Notes under the pieces: generated by a model
Database searches by the model: none
The model's input: the letters and a program-made list of their open reading frames with translations, nothing else
What the model was told of the DNA's origin: nothing
Position numbers and translations under genes: made by a program
Shown here: piece after piece, positions 49,101 to 57,600 of the stretch
Position numbering within the stretch: the first letter of the stretch is position 1
Layout of the letters: the number at the start of each line of letters is the position of its first letter
Assembly (NCBI RefSeq): GCF_900156805.1
Contig: NZ_FTOQ01000007.1
Location: 62,001 to 126,000 of the forward strand
DNA length: 64,000 bases
DNA from: Roseivivax lentus
Lineage (GTDB): Bacteria; Pseudomonadota; Alphaproteobacteria; Rhodobacterales; Rhodobacteraceae
Reading direction: 5' to 3'

Positions 49101-49991
49101 TCACTCGAGGATGTTCTCTCCGAACCGCCAATCCGGAAGGCCGAATCCATCGGGCCAGGGATAGACCTCTTTCTGATTGAAATAGAGCACGGCCACGAGC
49201 TCGGTCAGCCCCTCGATGTCCTGGCGCACGTCCTGGAACCAGCGGTCGTAATAGGCCTGATCGCCGACGAAACCGAGTTCGGCCACCACGATGGGCAGAT
49301 CGAAGACGAGCGCGCGGTTGTAGCGCGGCTCGAGGATTTCGCGGAACGTGCGCTCTCCGCCGAGGATCTCCTGCTCCCAGGGTTGCAGGCCGAAGACCGA
49401 CAGGCCGACCACATCGGCATATTCCGGACCGGGGAAGTATTCCTCGAAATTCTCGATGCCGAGGGGCGACCACATGAAGTCGACATCCGGCGCCTCGGCG
49501 CGGCAGACATCGATCATCCGGCGATAGGCGGCGATGTACGTCTCGGGTTCCCATCCGGCCCAGATGAACTGGCCCGACAGGTCCTCCATCTCATGCGCCC
49601 AACGCACCGTCACCCGGCTCTGGAAATCGTCGAAGATGGCGCAGATCGTGGCCATGTTCTCATCGTATTCGCCGCTTTGGATGCCCGCGATCAGAACGTC
49701 AGGGGAATTGCGCTCGTCCCGGGTCCAGGTCCAGGGCTCGATCGTGGCCAGCACCGACCGGTTGCGTTCGGTCGCATAGGCGTCGGCATCGTAGAGCGAT
49801 TGCAGAAGCACGTCCTCCCACGGCAGGAACAGATGCTCGATCGAGACGTCGGGATCGTCGGCGAAGGCGCCGCCCGGATCGTAGACGCCGAAGGGTAGGG
49901 AGCCCGGCGGTGCCGCGAGCGCGATGCTTGCCGAGAGCATCGGGCCCGCCAGACCGGCCAAGACTGCCTTGGTTGCTGTGAAATGGGCCAT
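49101..49991 (-). CDS. GH26-like secreted endoglycanase
   Basis: 296 aa with a signal peptide (about 1-27, ending IALAAPPG). Barrel motifs: VRWAHEMEDLSGQFIWAG carries the acid/base Glu of the GH26 type (H-E), and IVVAELGFVGD the nucleophile Glu. GH26 members act on mannans, xylans or mixed beta-glucans. It is the last gene of the uxs-galE-GT2 operon, starting 4 bp after the GT2 stop, where a hydrolase often trims or releases the growing polymer, as BcsZ does for cellulose. Confidence 0.8.
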   Translation of the reverse strand: MAHFTATKAVLAGLAGPMLSASIALAAPPGSLPFGVYDPGGAFADDPDVSIEHLFLPWEDVLLQSLYDADAYATERNRSVLATIEPWTWTRDERNSPDVLIAGIQSGEYDENMATICAIFDDFQSRVTVRWAHEMEDLSGQFIWAGWEPETYIAAYRRMIDVCRAEAPDVDFMWSPLGIENFEEYFPGPEYADVVGLSVFGLQPWEQEILGGERTFREILEPRYNRALVFDLPIVVAELGFVGDQAYYDRWFQDVRQDIEGLTELVAVLYFNQKEVYPWPDGFGLPDWRFGENILE

Positions 49992-49995
49992 GGTT

Positions 49996-51861
49996 CTACT
50001 CCTTTTCAGAGGTGAAGAGCGACTTCAGGAAATCGGGATCCCAGCGGTAGCGGACGGTTCCCGCTTCGCCCAATCCCGCGCCCGAAACGACGTATTCGTA
50101 GCGGACCATCTGGTCCTGACCGATGCCCACCGACAGCGCGAGCAGGCTTTCGGGCCCCCGCAGGACAAGCGCGTGAACGACCAGCGCCAGAAGGATCGGG
50201 ATCGACAGGACCTGAACGGGAATTGCCTTGAGCGCGCTCAAGGTTTTCATGCGGTTGTCACGCACGTGCCGCACGACGATGACCGCGGCGATGGCGGCAT
50301 AGATCGACCCGTTGAGAAGGGTCAGGAAATAGAAGCCCTTGGCCTCGATCACATGGTCGACGAGAAGGACCGGCACGATGCAGCCCAGGGCCAGCACCAG
50401 GTAGGGCGCGAGCACGCGCAGCGGCAGCTTGGCCTCCGCTGCGGCGCCCTTGGGCGTGATGCGGAAATCCACGAAATGCCCGGTGAACCGGTCGCGGGCC
50501 GCCATCACGCAGCCCCACAGCACCCAGGGCCATTGCAGCGCGAGGAAGACCGCCTTCTCCCAGCCGAGGACCTTGGCGTCGGTGGGGCGGAAATGGCCGT
50601 CGTGCCGGATCAGGAAGGCGATGGCCGTCAGCACCGCGGGCGGCCAGATCGCATGCAGCAGAAAGTCCGGATAGGTCACCGCCGCGTAGCGCATGTCGAA
50701 GATCACCGCGAGGATCGGGATCAGGTAGAGCACCAGCATGAAGACCGCGAAGAGCGGGTACCAGGACTGGCAGAACACGAACTGGAACTTAAGCCGCGGC
50801 GGCAGGGCGGCGAAGTAATCCTTCGTGTAGCGCAGCAGGATCGTGAGCAGGCTGCGCGACCACTGGAACTCCTGCGTGCAGAGATCGCCGATATTGGCCG
50901 GGCCGTCGCCCACGGCGATGGCGTGCATCGCATGCACGCCGCGCCAACCGCCCGCATTCATCAGCACGGTGGTGGAATGGTCCTCGGCCAGCTCGGGGCC
51001 GAGCCCGCCCACCTGCCGCAGCGCGCTGGTGCGCACGGCATAATGCGACCCGATGCACATCGGGGCGAGGAGCCCGGCATATCCGGCCTGGAAGATGCCG
51101 TGAAACCCAGCCTCCGTATGCAGCCTCGTGCGCGCCGCCCAGCTTTCCTCGGCGTTGTTGGCGCAGATCGACGGGGCGCTGACATAGCCTACCCGGGGGT
51201 CGGCGAAGCCCCGCACGATCTCGTCGAGATAGCCGGGTTGCGGGACGTGATCGGCATCGAGTTGCGAGACGATGTCGTAACGCGCGTAGCCGACCTTGTC
51301 GTAGAAATAGGCGAGGTTGCCCTCCTTGCAGCGGGTGCGGCGGGGCCATTCGCTGCGATGGTACGCGTCCTGCCCCTTGCGCGAGGAGATCTGCACGCCG
51401 TGGGCTGCGCACCAGGCCACGGTCTCGGGCTGCGGATCCTCGTCGGCGAGCCAGGTGTCGTGCGGATAGCTCTGCCGCAGCATGGCCTCCAGCGTGCGGC
51501 GGACCACGTCGAAGGGCTCGGACGGGGTCTTGGTCACGATCATCGCGACCCGGGTTTCCGCGGGATCGGGCAGCGGGCCCGCCGGCACGACCGCGGCGCG
51601 GAAGACGAAGATGAAATAGGCCTGCATGAAGAACAGCCAGCCGAAGGCCACCGTCACCACCCAGTAGCGCATACCCGGCAGGATGCTTTGCGGGTCGAGC
51701 CACCATGTCCAGAAATAGGCCGTGGCCAGCACCCAGAGCAGGATCAGACCGTCATAGCGGGCGCGCTGCCATCCGGTCAGCAGGCGGCGGGAATGGCCCC
51801 CGCGCCTCCGCCCGGGCCGGTCGAGCCCTGCCGGGCCCTGGGCGTCAAGCGTCGACACCAT
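49996..51861 (-). CDS. Cellulose-synthase-like membrane glycosyltransferase (GT2)
   Basis: 621 aa. Two N-terminal membrane spans precede a cytoplasmic GT2 domain, and further spans follow it. Catalytic motifs: DIVSQLDADHVPQ (DxD metal-binding), LAEDHSTTVLMN (the general-base Asp, TED-like) and TQEFQWSRSLL, equivalent to the QxxRW of processive synthases, with Ser-Arg in place of Arg-Trp. It may be processive, but the altered motif leaves room for doubt. The sugar donor is probably one of the nucleotide sugars made by the upstream galE and uxs genes. Its start overlaps galE by 17 bp. Confidence 0.82.
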   Translation of the reverse strand: MVSTLDAQGPAGLDRPGRRRGGHSRRLLTGWQRARYDGLILLWVLATAYFWTWWLDPQSILPGMRYWVVTVAFGWLFFMQAYFIFVFRAAVVPAGPLPDPAETRVAMIVTKTPSEPFDVVRRTLEAMLRQSYPHDTWLADEDPQPETVAWCAAHGVQISSRKGQDAYHRSEWPRRTRCKEGNLAYFYDKVGYARYDIVSQLDADHVPQPGYLDEIVRGFADPRVGYVSAPSICANNAEESWAARTRLHTEAGFHGIFQAGYAGLLAPMCIGSHYAVRTSALRQVGGLGPELAEDHSTTVLMNAGGWRGVHAMHAIAVGDGPANIGDLCTQEFQWSRSLLTILLRYTKDYFAALPPRLKFQFVFCQSWYPLFAVFMLVLYLIPILAVIFDMRYAAVTYPDFLLHAIWPPAVLTAIAFLIRHDGHFRPTDAKVLGWEKAVFLALQWPWVLWGCVMAARDRFTGHFVDFRITPKGAAAEAKLPLRVLAPYLVLALGCIVPVLLVDHVIEAKGFYFLTLLNGSIYAAIAAVIVVRHVRDNRMKTLSALKAIPVQVLSIPILLALVVHALVLRGPESLLALSVGIGQDQMVRYEYVVSGAGLGEAGTVRYRWDPDFLKSLFTSEKE

Positions 51862-52843
51862 GGCGGGCCTCCAGGCCGAAATGCGGGGCCGCGTCGCGGA
51901 TGATCCGGTCGATCTCCGAATACCGCGCGGCAAAGCCGAGTTCCGCCTCGGCGCGTCCCGTGGCCGCGACCAGCTCCGCCGGATCGCCGGGACGGCGCGG
52001 GGCGGTCTCATGTGGCACGGGACGGCCGCTGACACGCTCCACCGCATCGAGGATCTCGCGGATCGACAGGCCGCGCCCGGTGCCGAGATTGGCCACCAGC
52101 CCCGGACCCCCAGCCGCGAGATGACGCACCGCGAGAAGATGCGCCTCGGCCAGGTCGGTGACGTGGATGTAGTCGCGGATGCAGGTGCCGTCGGGCGTCG
52201 GGTAATCGGTGCCGAACACCTTCAGCGGCGGACCCTTGCCCGAGGCCGCCAGCAGGGCCAGCGGAATGAGATGTGTCTCGGGGTCGTGGCGTTCGCCCAG
52301 ACCGCCCGCGGCATCGGCCCCGGCGGCGTTGAAATACCGCAGCATGACGGCGCGCAGCTCGAACGCCGCGGCGTGATCGCGGACCATCATCTCGCCGATG
52401 AGCTTGGTCCGGCCGTATGGATTGATGGGAACCTGCGGCGTGGTCTCGGAAATCGGCAGGGTTTCCGGCACGCCGTAAGTCGCGCAGCTCGACGAGAAGA
52501 CGAGCTGGCGGACACCCGCGCGGCGCATCGCGCCCAGAAGCGAGATCATGCCGCCCACGTTGTTGTCGTAATAGAGATCGGGCGCGGTGACGGATTCCCC
52601 GACATAGGCGCAGGCTGCGAAATGCATCACGACCTCTGCGCCGTGGCGCTGCAGCACCTTGGTCACCCCGTCGGTGTCGCGAATGTCCAACCGCTCCAGC
52701 GGCCCCCATCGCACCGCATCCGCATGACCGGTGCGCAGGTTGTCGATGGTGACCGGCAGGAAGCCGGCCTCGGACAGCCGCTTGCAGGCATGGCTGCCGA
52801 TGAACCCCGCGCCTCCGGTGACGATGACGGGGGGCTGGGTCAT
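51845..52843 (-). CDS. galE: UDP-glucose 4-epimerase
   Basis: 332-aa short-chain dehydrogenase-type epimerase that interconverts UDP-glucose and UDP-galactose. NAD-binding motif VTGGAGFIGSHACKRL at the N-terminus, active-site serine cluster FSSSCATYG and catalytic YGRTK, and the substrate motif RYFNAAGAD. Overlaps uxs by 4 bp (ATGA) and the GT2 gene by 17 bp, so all are translationally coupled. Context gives it a role in nucleotide-sugar supply for the polymer, not central galactose use. Confidence 0.9.
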   Translation of the reverse strand: MTQPPVIVTGGAGFIGSHACKRLSEAGFLPVTIDNLRTGHADAVRWGPLERLDIRDTDGVTKVLQRHGAEVVMHFAACAYVGESVTAPDLYYDNNVGGMISLLGAMRRAGVRQLVFSSSCATYGVPETLPISETTPQVPINPYGRTKLIGEMMVRDHAAAFELRAVMLRYFNAAGADAAGGLGERHDPETHLIPLALLAASGKGPPLKVFGTDYPTPDGTCIRDYIHVTDLAEAHLLAVRHLAAGGPGLVANLGTGRGLSIREILDAVERVSGRPVPHETAPRRPGDPAELVAATGRAEAELGFAARYSEIDRIIRDAAPHFGLEARHGVDA

Positions 52844-53895
52844 CGTCCCAGCGCCTCCAGCCGCGTTGAATTGAGCGCCCGTTCGCTGACGAAATAGGGG
52901 ATCGTCAGGCGCAGCCCGTCGCGCAGCGCGATCTTCGGCTCCCAGTCCAGCATCGCCTTGGCCCGGCCGATATCGGGGCGGCGGATCCTCGGATCGTCCT
53001 GGGGCAGGGGCAGCATGATCAGCTCGGAATTGGCCCCGGTCTCCTCGAGCACCAGCTGCGCGAGTTCCAGCATGGTGAACTCGCCGGGATTGCCCAGATT
53101 GACCGGGCTTGCGAGGTCGCCCTCGGTATGCATGAGCGCGACCAGTCCGGCGATCAGGTCGTCGCGATAGCAGAAGGACCGCGTCTGGGTGCCGTCGCCA
53201 TAAACCGTCAGCGGCGCGCCCTCGAGCGCCTGCATCACGAAGTTCGACACCACGCGGCCATCCTCGGGGTCCATGCCGGGGCCGTAGGTGTTGAAGATCC
53301 GCGCCACCCGGATGTCGACGCCGCGCCGCTCGTGGTAGTCGTGAAACAGCGTCTCGGCGGCGCGCTTGCCCTCGTCGTAACAGGCGCGCGGCCCCATCGT
53401 GTTGACGCGGCCGCGATAGCTTTCGGATTGCGGCGAGACATCGGGATCGCCGTAGACCTCGGATGTCGAGGCCTCGAGGATCCGCGCGCCGGTTCGCTCG
53501 GCCAGAAGCAGCATGTTTTCCGAGCCGATGACGATCGTGTGGAAGGTTTCGATCGGATCGATCTGGTATTTCGGCGGCGAGGCCGGGCAGGCCATGTTGT
53601 AGATGAAATCGATCGGCTCGTGCAGATCGAGCGGCACCGCCACGTCGTGCTTGATGAAGGTGAACCCGGGCATGTCGCAGAGATGCGCGATGTTCCTCAT
53701 CCGTCCGGTCGAGAGGTTGTCGACGCAGATGACGCGCAGCTTCCGCTCCGCGTAATAGTTGCAGAGCGTCGAGCCGAGAAACCCGGCCCCTCCCGTGATC
53801 AGTACGGTTTGCCCGGCTTGCGGCAGGCTTTGCAGCCGGCGCGACCCATAGGTTCTCGGTCCGGACGTTCCCGTCTGTTTACCATAAAGCACCAT
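52840..53895 (-). CDS. uxs: UDP-glucuronate decarboxylase
   Basis: 351 aa, soluble. NAD site VLITGGAGFLGSTLC (about 31-45), serine in EASTSEVYGDP and catalytic YDEGK; the DNLSTG and PASPPKYQIDP stretches are typical of UXS. It converts UDP-glucuronate to UDP-xylose. The ATG at 53895 follows GGAGGGGGAA, an excellent site. First gene of the polysaccharide operon, downstream of an FNR-type box. A UDP-glucose dehydrogenase to make the substrate is not in the window. Confidence 0.9.
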   Translation of the reverse strand: MVLYGKQTGTSGPRTYGSRRLQSLPQAGQTVLITGGAGFLGSTLCNYYAERKLRVICVDNLSTGRMRNIAHLCDMPGFTFIKHDVAVPLDLHEPIDFIYNMACPASPPKYQIDPIETFHTIVIGSENMLLLAERTGARILEASTSEVYGDPDVSPQSESYRGRVNTMGPRACYDEGKRAAETLFHDYHERRGVDIRVARIFNTYGPGMDPEDGRVVSNFVMQALEGAPLTVYGDGTQTRSFCYRDDLIAGLVALMHTEGDLASPVNLGNPGEFTMLELAQLVLEETGANSELIMLPLPQDDPRIRRPDIGRAKAMLDWEPKIALRDGLRLTIPYFVSERALNSTRLEALGR

Positions 53896-54009
53896 TTCCC
53901 CCTCCGCCCGTATCCGTTTGGCCGTCGAGGTCGTGGGACCGGTAAGGCATCGGTTTAAAGGCGATTTTTCTCAAACGCGTGCCCCTGCTGTGGCCGCCGT
54001 TAAAAGCAA

Positions 54010-54051
54010 ACTATCTTTGAAGCGGGTTCTGCGGATTTGACACAAGTCAAT
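54010..54051 (-). promoter_or_regulatory. FNR/FnrL-type promoter of the polysaccharide operon
   Basis: TTGAC-ACAA-GTCAA at 54038-54051 is a perfect palindrome of the FnrL form TTGAC...GTCAA. On the minus strand GATAGT (54016-54011) lies within 1 bp of the -10 position expected for a box at -41.5, putting the start near 54003 and a leader of about 108 nt before uxs. The rest of the gap 53896-54341 is AT-rich and without a gene. Confidence 0.7.
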
Positions 54052-54341
54052 AGCGTAACACGAATTTTTCGTTTGATCCCAGACATTTCGTGACTCGGTT
54101 GTGAAACAGTCCCGGGGAATTGTTTTTCGGCCCATTTCGGGTTTTTGGAATCGCGATAAGAAAATATCGGAAAAGTAGAGTGATATACGGCGATCATTAC
54201 TTAAGCGGGATTTTTCCCTCGAATTGATGCCTCCCAATTCCGCCTTTTGGTTAATGCGTCCGGGCGCTTGCCTTCATGCGTGACATCCGCCGCGCACACC
54301 GGTCACCGGACTTCTGAAACCGCCGCCGCCGATGCGCGTCC

Positions 54342-55355
54342 CTAATGGGCCAGCAGCTCCTCAACCGCCTGCCGGATCACCGCCGCGTCGTCGGGGCTAT
54401 GTTGCGGATTGCCCGCCCGATGCCCCCAGTCGGAATGTATCGGGCGCAACTCCGCGTTCGGCATCAGCGCGGTCTCGCGCCGGCTGTCCTCTTGCGTGAA
54501 ATAGAGGTCCGTCGTCGAGGGCATGATGATCGTCGGTGCGGTGATGGCCCCGAGCGCCGCTTCGAGGTCGCCGCGGAAGACGGCGTTGTCCGAGATGTCG
54601 GAGGCGATCCAGGTGGCGATCATCGACAGCAGGTCCAGCGGATCGCGGCGCATGAAATTGCCCTCCCACGCGCGCAGGATGTAATCTTCGCGGGAGGTGA
54701 AGCCGGCCCCGGCCCAAAGCTCATCCCGGTAGAATGCCTGGCTCATCGCCCAGCCCGCATAGATCCGCGCGAAGGCCTGCAGGCCGCGCACCGGGCGGTC
54801 GGTGAACCAGGCGCCGTTCCAGCCCGCATCCGTCTTCAACGCGGCCGCCAGGCCTTCGAGAAAGAGCGCGTTATGCGGGCTCGTCCGGGCAGAGGTGCAG
54901 GTCACGCAGATGCGCGCAACCCGGTCCGGATGCAGCGCGCCCCAGTAAAGCGCCTGCTGGCCGCCCATCGACCAGCCGTAGATCAGCGCGATCCGCGTGA
55001 CGCCGAAGACCTCGTCGAGCAGCCGTTTCTGCGCGGCGATGTTGTCGAGATGCGAGAAGGCGGGCGCGCGTCCGTGCCGGAAGGGCTCGGGCAGCGTGCT
55101 GGGGCTGCTCGACAGCCCGTTGCCGAGCTGGTTCGGGATGACGATGCAGTAGCGCTTGGGGTCGAGGATACGCCCGGGGCCGATCAGCCAGTCGATATCG
55201 CTGTGCTGCGCGCCGTAGGAGGTGGGATAGAGGATGAGGTTCGACTTGTCGGCGTTCAACTGCCCGTATGTCTTGTAGGCCAAGGTCAGGGACGGAAGCG
55301 TGACGCCGCAGGCGAGCCGCGTGGCGTCAAGCTCGAAGGTCTCGTGATCGCTCAT
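54342..55355 (-). CDS. MetX-like alpha/beta-hydrolase acyltransferase
   Basis: 337 aa. The homoserine O-acetyltransferase fold is clear: TLAYKTYGQLNADKSNLILY near the start, nucleophile elbow YGWSMGGQQA with the active Ser, Asp in STTDLYFT and His in SDWGHRAG. Length is short of bona fide MetX (about 380), and the typical substrate arginine cannot be assigned here, so it may act on another alcohol or be a hydrolase. The ATG at 55355 follows CGAGGGG. It stands alone, 199 bp from the LysR gene. Confidence 0.75.
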   Translation of the reverse strand: MSDHETFELDATRLACGVTLPSLTLAYKTYGQLNADKSNLILYPTSYGAQHSDIDWLIGPGRILDPKRYCIVIPNQLGNGLSSSPSTLPEPFRHGRAPAFSHLDNIAAQKRLLDEVFGVTRIALIYGWSMGGQQALYWGALHPDRVARICVTCTSARTSPHNALFLEGLAAALKTDAGWNGAWFTDRPVRGLQAFARIYAGWAMSQAFYRDELWAGAGFTSREDYILRAWEGNFMRRDPLDLLSMIATWIASDISDNAVFRGDLEAALGAITAPTIIMPSTTDLYFTQEDSRRETALMPNAELRPIHSDWGHRAGNPQHSPDDAAVIRQAVEELLAH

Positions 55356-55554
55356 GACGCTGCCCCTCGGTGCCGAAGCGGCAAGGGTAGGGAGCGTGCG
55401 TTGACCTGTCCAGTGCGCCGCGCTCAAGCGACGGATGCGTGGCGTCGGGAGGGGCTGGCGGAGAGGTGAAGGGCCCCGCACCCGGCTTGCCGACGCTTGA
55501 GAGGCCGGTGACCCCGTGGCGTTCACCCCGGCACGGCACCCGCAGGCCGCTCCC

Positions 55555-56487
55555 CTATTCCTCCCGGTACATGTCCGGCGAAAGGTATTCCTTCGCCACT
55601 TCCAGAACCAGATCGCCCAGCCGCCTCAGGATTTCGCTCGACTGCGTGCTGGTTTGCCAATGCAGCGAGACGCGGACCGCGTTTTCCGGGCTCAGTTCGA
55701 CCAGTTCGCCCCGCTCGATATAGGCGCGCGCCGCAACGCTGGGCACGAGGCCCCAGGCGGTTCCGTTGACGCAACATGCGACGTAGCCCTCGTATGACGG
55801 GACCATATGCGTCAGCACGCGGACCGTCTCGCCGAAGCAGTTCATCATCCATTGGTCCTGAATGGTGTCCTTGCGGTCGAATGCGAGGCAGGCGGTGTTT
55901 TCCAGCGACTTCAGCGAGACGCCGTCGGGGAAGTTCTCCTCGAAGAATTCGGGTGAGGCCACGGCGATGTAATCCATCGCACCCAGCGACACGCGACGGC
56001 ACCCCTGCACCGGCGTCTCGATCGCCGTGACGACGGCCAGCGCCTCGCCGGTCTTGAGGCGCGTCTCGGTATGCTCCTGATCGTCGGGAAAGATGTCGAA
56101 GCGAATGCCGAGCTCGTTCTTCGCGCGCTTGATGACGTGCGGAAACCAGGTGGCGAGGCTGTCGTTGTTCACCGAGATCCTGATCTGCGCCGCGACGGTG
56201 CCCGCGGTCCCGGCGAGCGCATTCATCCGGTCGTTCAGCTCGTGTTGCAGCAGTTCGACCTGTTCGGCGTAGCGGCACAGATGAAGCCCGGCCTCCGTCG
56301 GCACGCAGGGACGGCCGCGCACGATCAACACCGATCCCACCTTGTCTTCGAGTTGCTTGATTCGCTGAGAGATCGCCGATTGGGTCACGTTCAGCGAATT
56401 CGCAGCCAAATCGAATCGCCCTTCGCGCACCACGGCGGCCAAGGCAACGATCGCGTCATAGTCCAACTTTAACAATTTTCCATCCAC
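55555..56487 (-). CDS. ArgP/LysG-type LysR regulator
   Basis: 310 aa beginning with GTG at 56487. The helix-turn-helix FDLAANSLNVTQSAISQRIK (about residues 24-43) is followed by LEDKVGSVLIVRGRPCVPTE, the pattern of the ArgP/LysG subfamily, whose members control arginine/lysine export or DNA-related genes. The neighbour is a desaturase, not a lysE-type exporter, so its target is probably this divergent gene. A palindrome in the intergenic region is the likely operator. Ribosome site weak; the exact start is not certain. Confidence 0.82.
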   Translation of the reverse strand: MDGKLLKLDYDAIVALAAVVREGRFDLAANSLNVTQSAISQRIKQLEDKVGSVLIVRGRPCVPTEAGLHLCRYAEQVELLQHELNDRMNALAGTAGTVAAQIRISVNNDSLATWFPHVIKRAKNELGIRFDIFPDDQEHTETRLKTGEALAVVTAIETPVQGCRRVSLGAMDYIAVASPEFFEENFPDGVSLKSLENTACLAFDRKDTIQDQWMMNCFGETVRVLTHMVPSYEGYVACCVNGTAWGLVPSVAARAYIERGELVELSPENAVRVSLHWQTSTQSSEILRRLGDLVLEVAKEYLSPDMYREE

Positions 56488-56562
56488 CGCATTAGCCGGA
56501 CTGATGGCAGACCAGTACTAAGACAACATCTATCATCACTATGTTCATACTGGCCATAATCC

Positions 56563-56579
56563 GCTAATTTCGGATTAGC
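56563..56579. promoter_or_regulatory. Palindrome between ArgP-like and desaturase genes
   Basis: GCTAAT-ttcgg-ATTAGC, a perfect 6-bp inverted repeat in the 99-bp divergent gap, 7 bp before the desaturase ATG used here. It suits a LysR recognition half-site pair; its closeness to the start would instead favour a downstream start for the desaturase. Confidence 0.5.
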
Positions 56580-56586
56580 AACGCTT

Positions 56587-57600
56587 ATGAACGTAAGTCG
56601 GAAGCCCGGTATCCGATTTGGAAACACGATGTTTCCGGCTTATTTTACGCGCTACCCATCATACCGGAGAGAACAAGCCGTGTTAGGTCAACAACTAAGA
56701 AAAAGATACATGCGCCGCTTTGCGCGGATGACACGCCACTCGCAGACAAAGGCACGGTTCATCGTCTTTGCCTTCGTGTTTCAGGTGCTGATCGGTGTCC
56801 TTGTGGGGCACTACCTGATGCAGCAGGACGTCACCGTGCTCAGTGTCACCTTGATGGTGCTGACGGCGATCTTCATTGGCACGCGCCTGCGCGGGATCAA
56901 CAATATCGTGCATGAATGCAGCCACTCGACCTTTGCCGAGGACCGGGCGGACAATGTCTTTCTGGGCAAATTCTGCGTCTCCCTGCTCTTGGGATGTTTC
57001 CGCAAGTACCGGGACGATCACCTGTCTCACCACGCCCATCTCGGCGATTACGAGAACGACAAGGAGCTGGCCGCGATCGAGAAGCTGCGGCTGCACGATC
57101 CCCTGACCGCCAAGACCATTCTGAGGCATTTCATAACGCCTCTGACCGGGCGCCACCTGAGCATGTATACCGGGATCAATCTGTCGCGCGAAGACGGGCT
57201 CGGCTTCTATCTCATGAAGATCGGGCTGATTGCGGGGATGTTTCTGTTCCTGCTGGTGGAGCCCGCCACCGCGTTCTTCTTCGTGTTCATGCCCTGGTTC
57301 TACGTGTTCCCGACGATCAATTTCTGGACCGATTGCATCGACCATGCCGGTCTGGTGGGAGAGCAGGACGCCCTCGCGGCCTCCCGCAACGTCCTTGCCT
57401 CGACACCCGTCCAGGTTCTGTTTTTCCCGCGGCACGATTGCTATCATCTCGTGCATCATCTCTTCCCCCAAGTGCCGGCACAGCACCTGAAGGACGCGCA
57501 TGAACAGCTCTGCGAAGACCCGGATTACGCGAATCAGCCGCTCGCGGTTCGCCCGGTGCGCCTGACCCCGACAAGTCTGAAGCCGCGGGCGACGACGTGA
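56587..57600 (+). CDS. Membrane fatty-acid desaturase-like protein
   Basis: 337 aa. Three histidine boxes in order: HECSH (about 108-112), HLSHHAH (about 140-146) and, near the C-terminus, CYHLVHHLFPQ; these bind the di-iron centre of acyl-lipid desaturases and related hydroxylases. Hydrophobic pairs lie at about 57-95 and 205-245. No good ribosome site precedes the ATG at 56587, and an ATG at 56629 after a GGAA is an alternative. Substrate (fatty acid, carotenoid or sterol-like lipid) not defined. Regulated, by context, through the divergent LysR gene. Confidence 0.83.
   Translation: MNVSRKPGIRFGNTMFPAYFTRYPSYRREQAVLGQQLRKRYMRRFARMTRHSQTKARFIVFAFVFQVLIGVLVGHYLMQQDVTVLSVTLMVLTAIFIGTRLRGINNIVHECSHSTFAEDRADNVFLGKFCVSLLLGCFRKYRDDHLSHHAHLGDYENDKELAAIEKLRLHDPLTAKTILRHFITPLTGRHLSMYTGINLSREDGLGFYLMKIGLIAGMFLFLLVEPATAFFFVFMPWFYVFPTINFWTDCIDHAGLVGEQDALAASRNVLASTPVQVLFFPRHDCYHLVHHLFPQVPAQHLKDAHEQLCEDPDYANQPLAVRPVRLTPTSLKPRATT

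Noticed and set aside
49924-51903. Plus-strand frame opposite the GT2 gene
   Set aside because: The minus strand has conserved GT2 motifs and operon overlaps; the plus frame has none.
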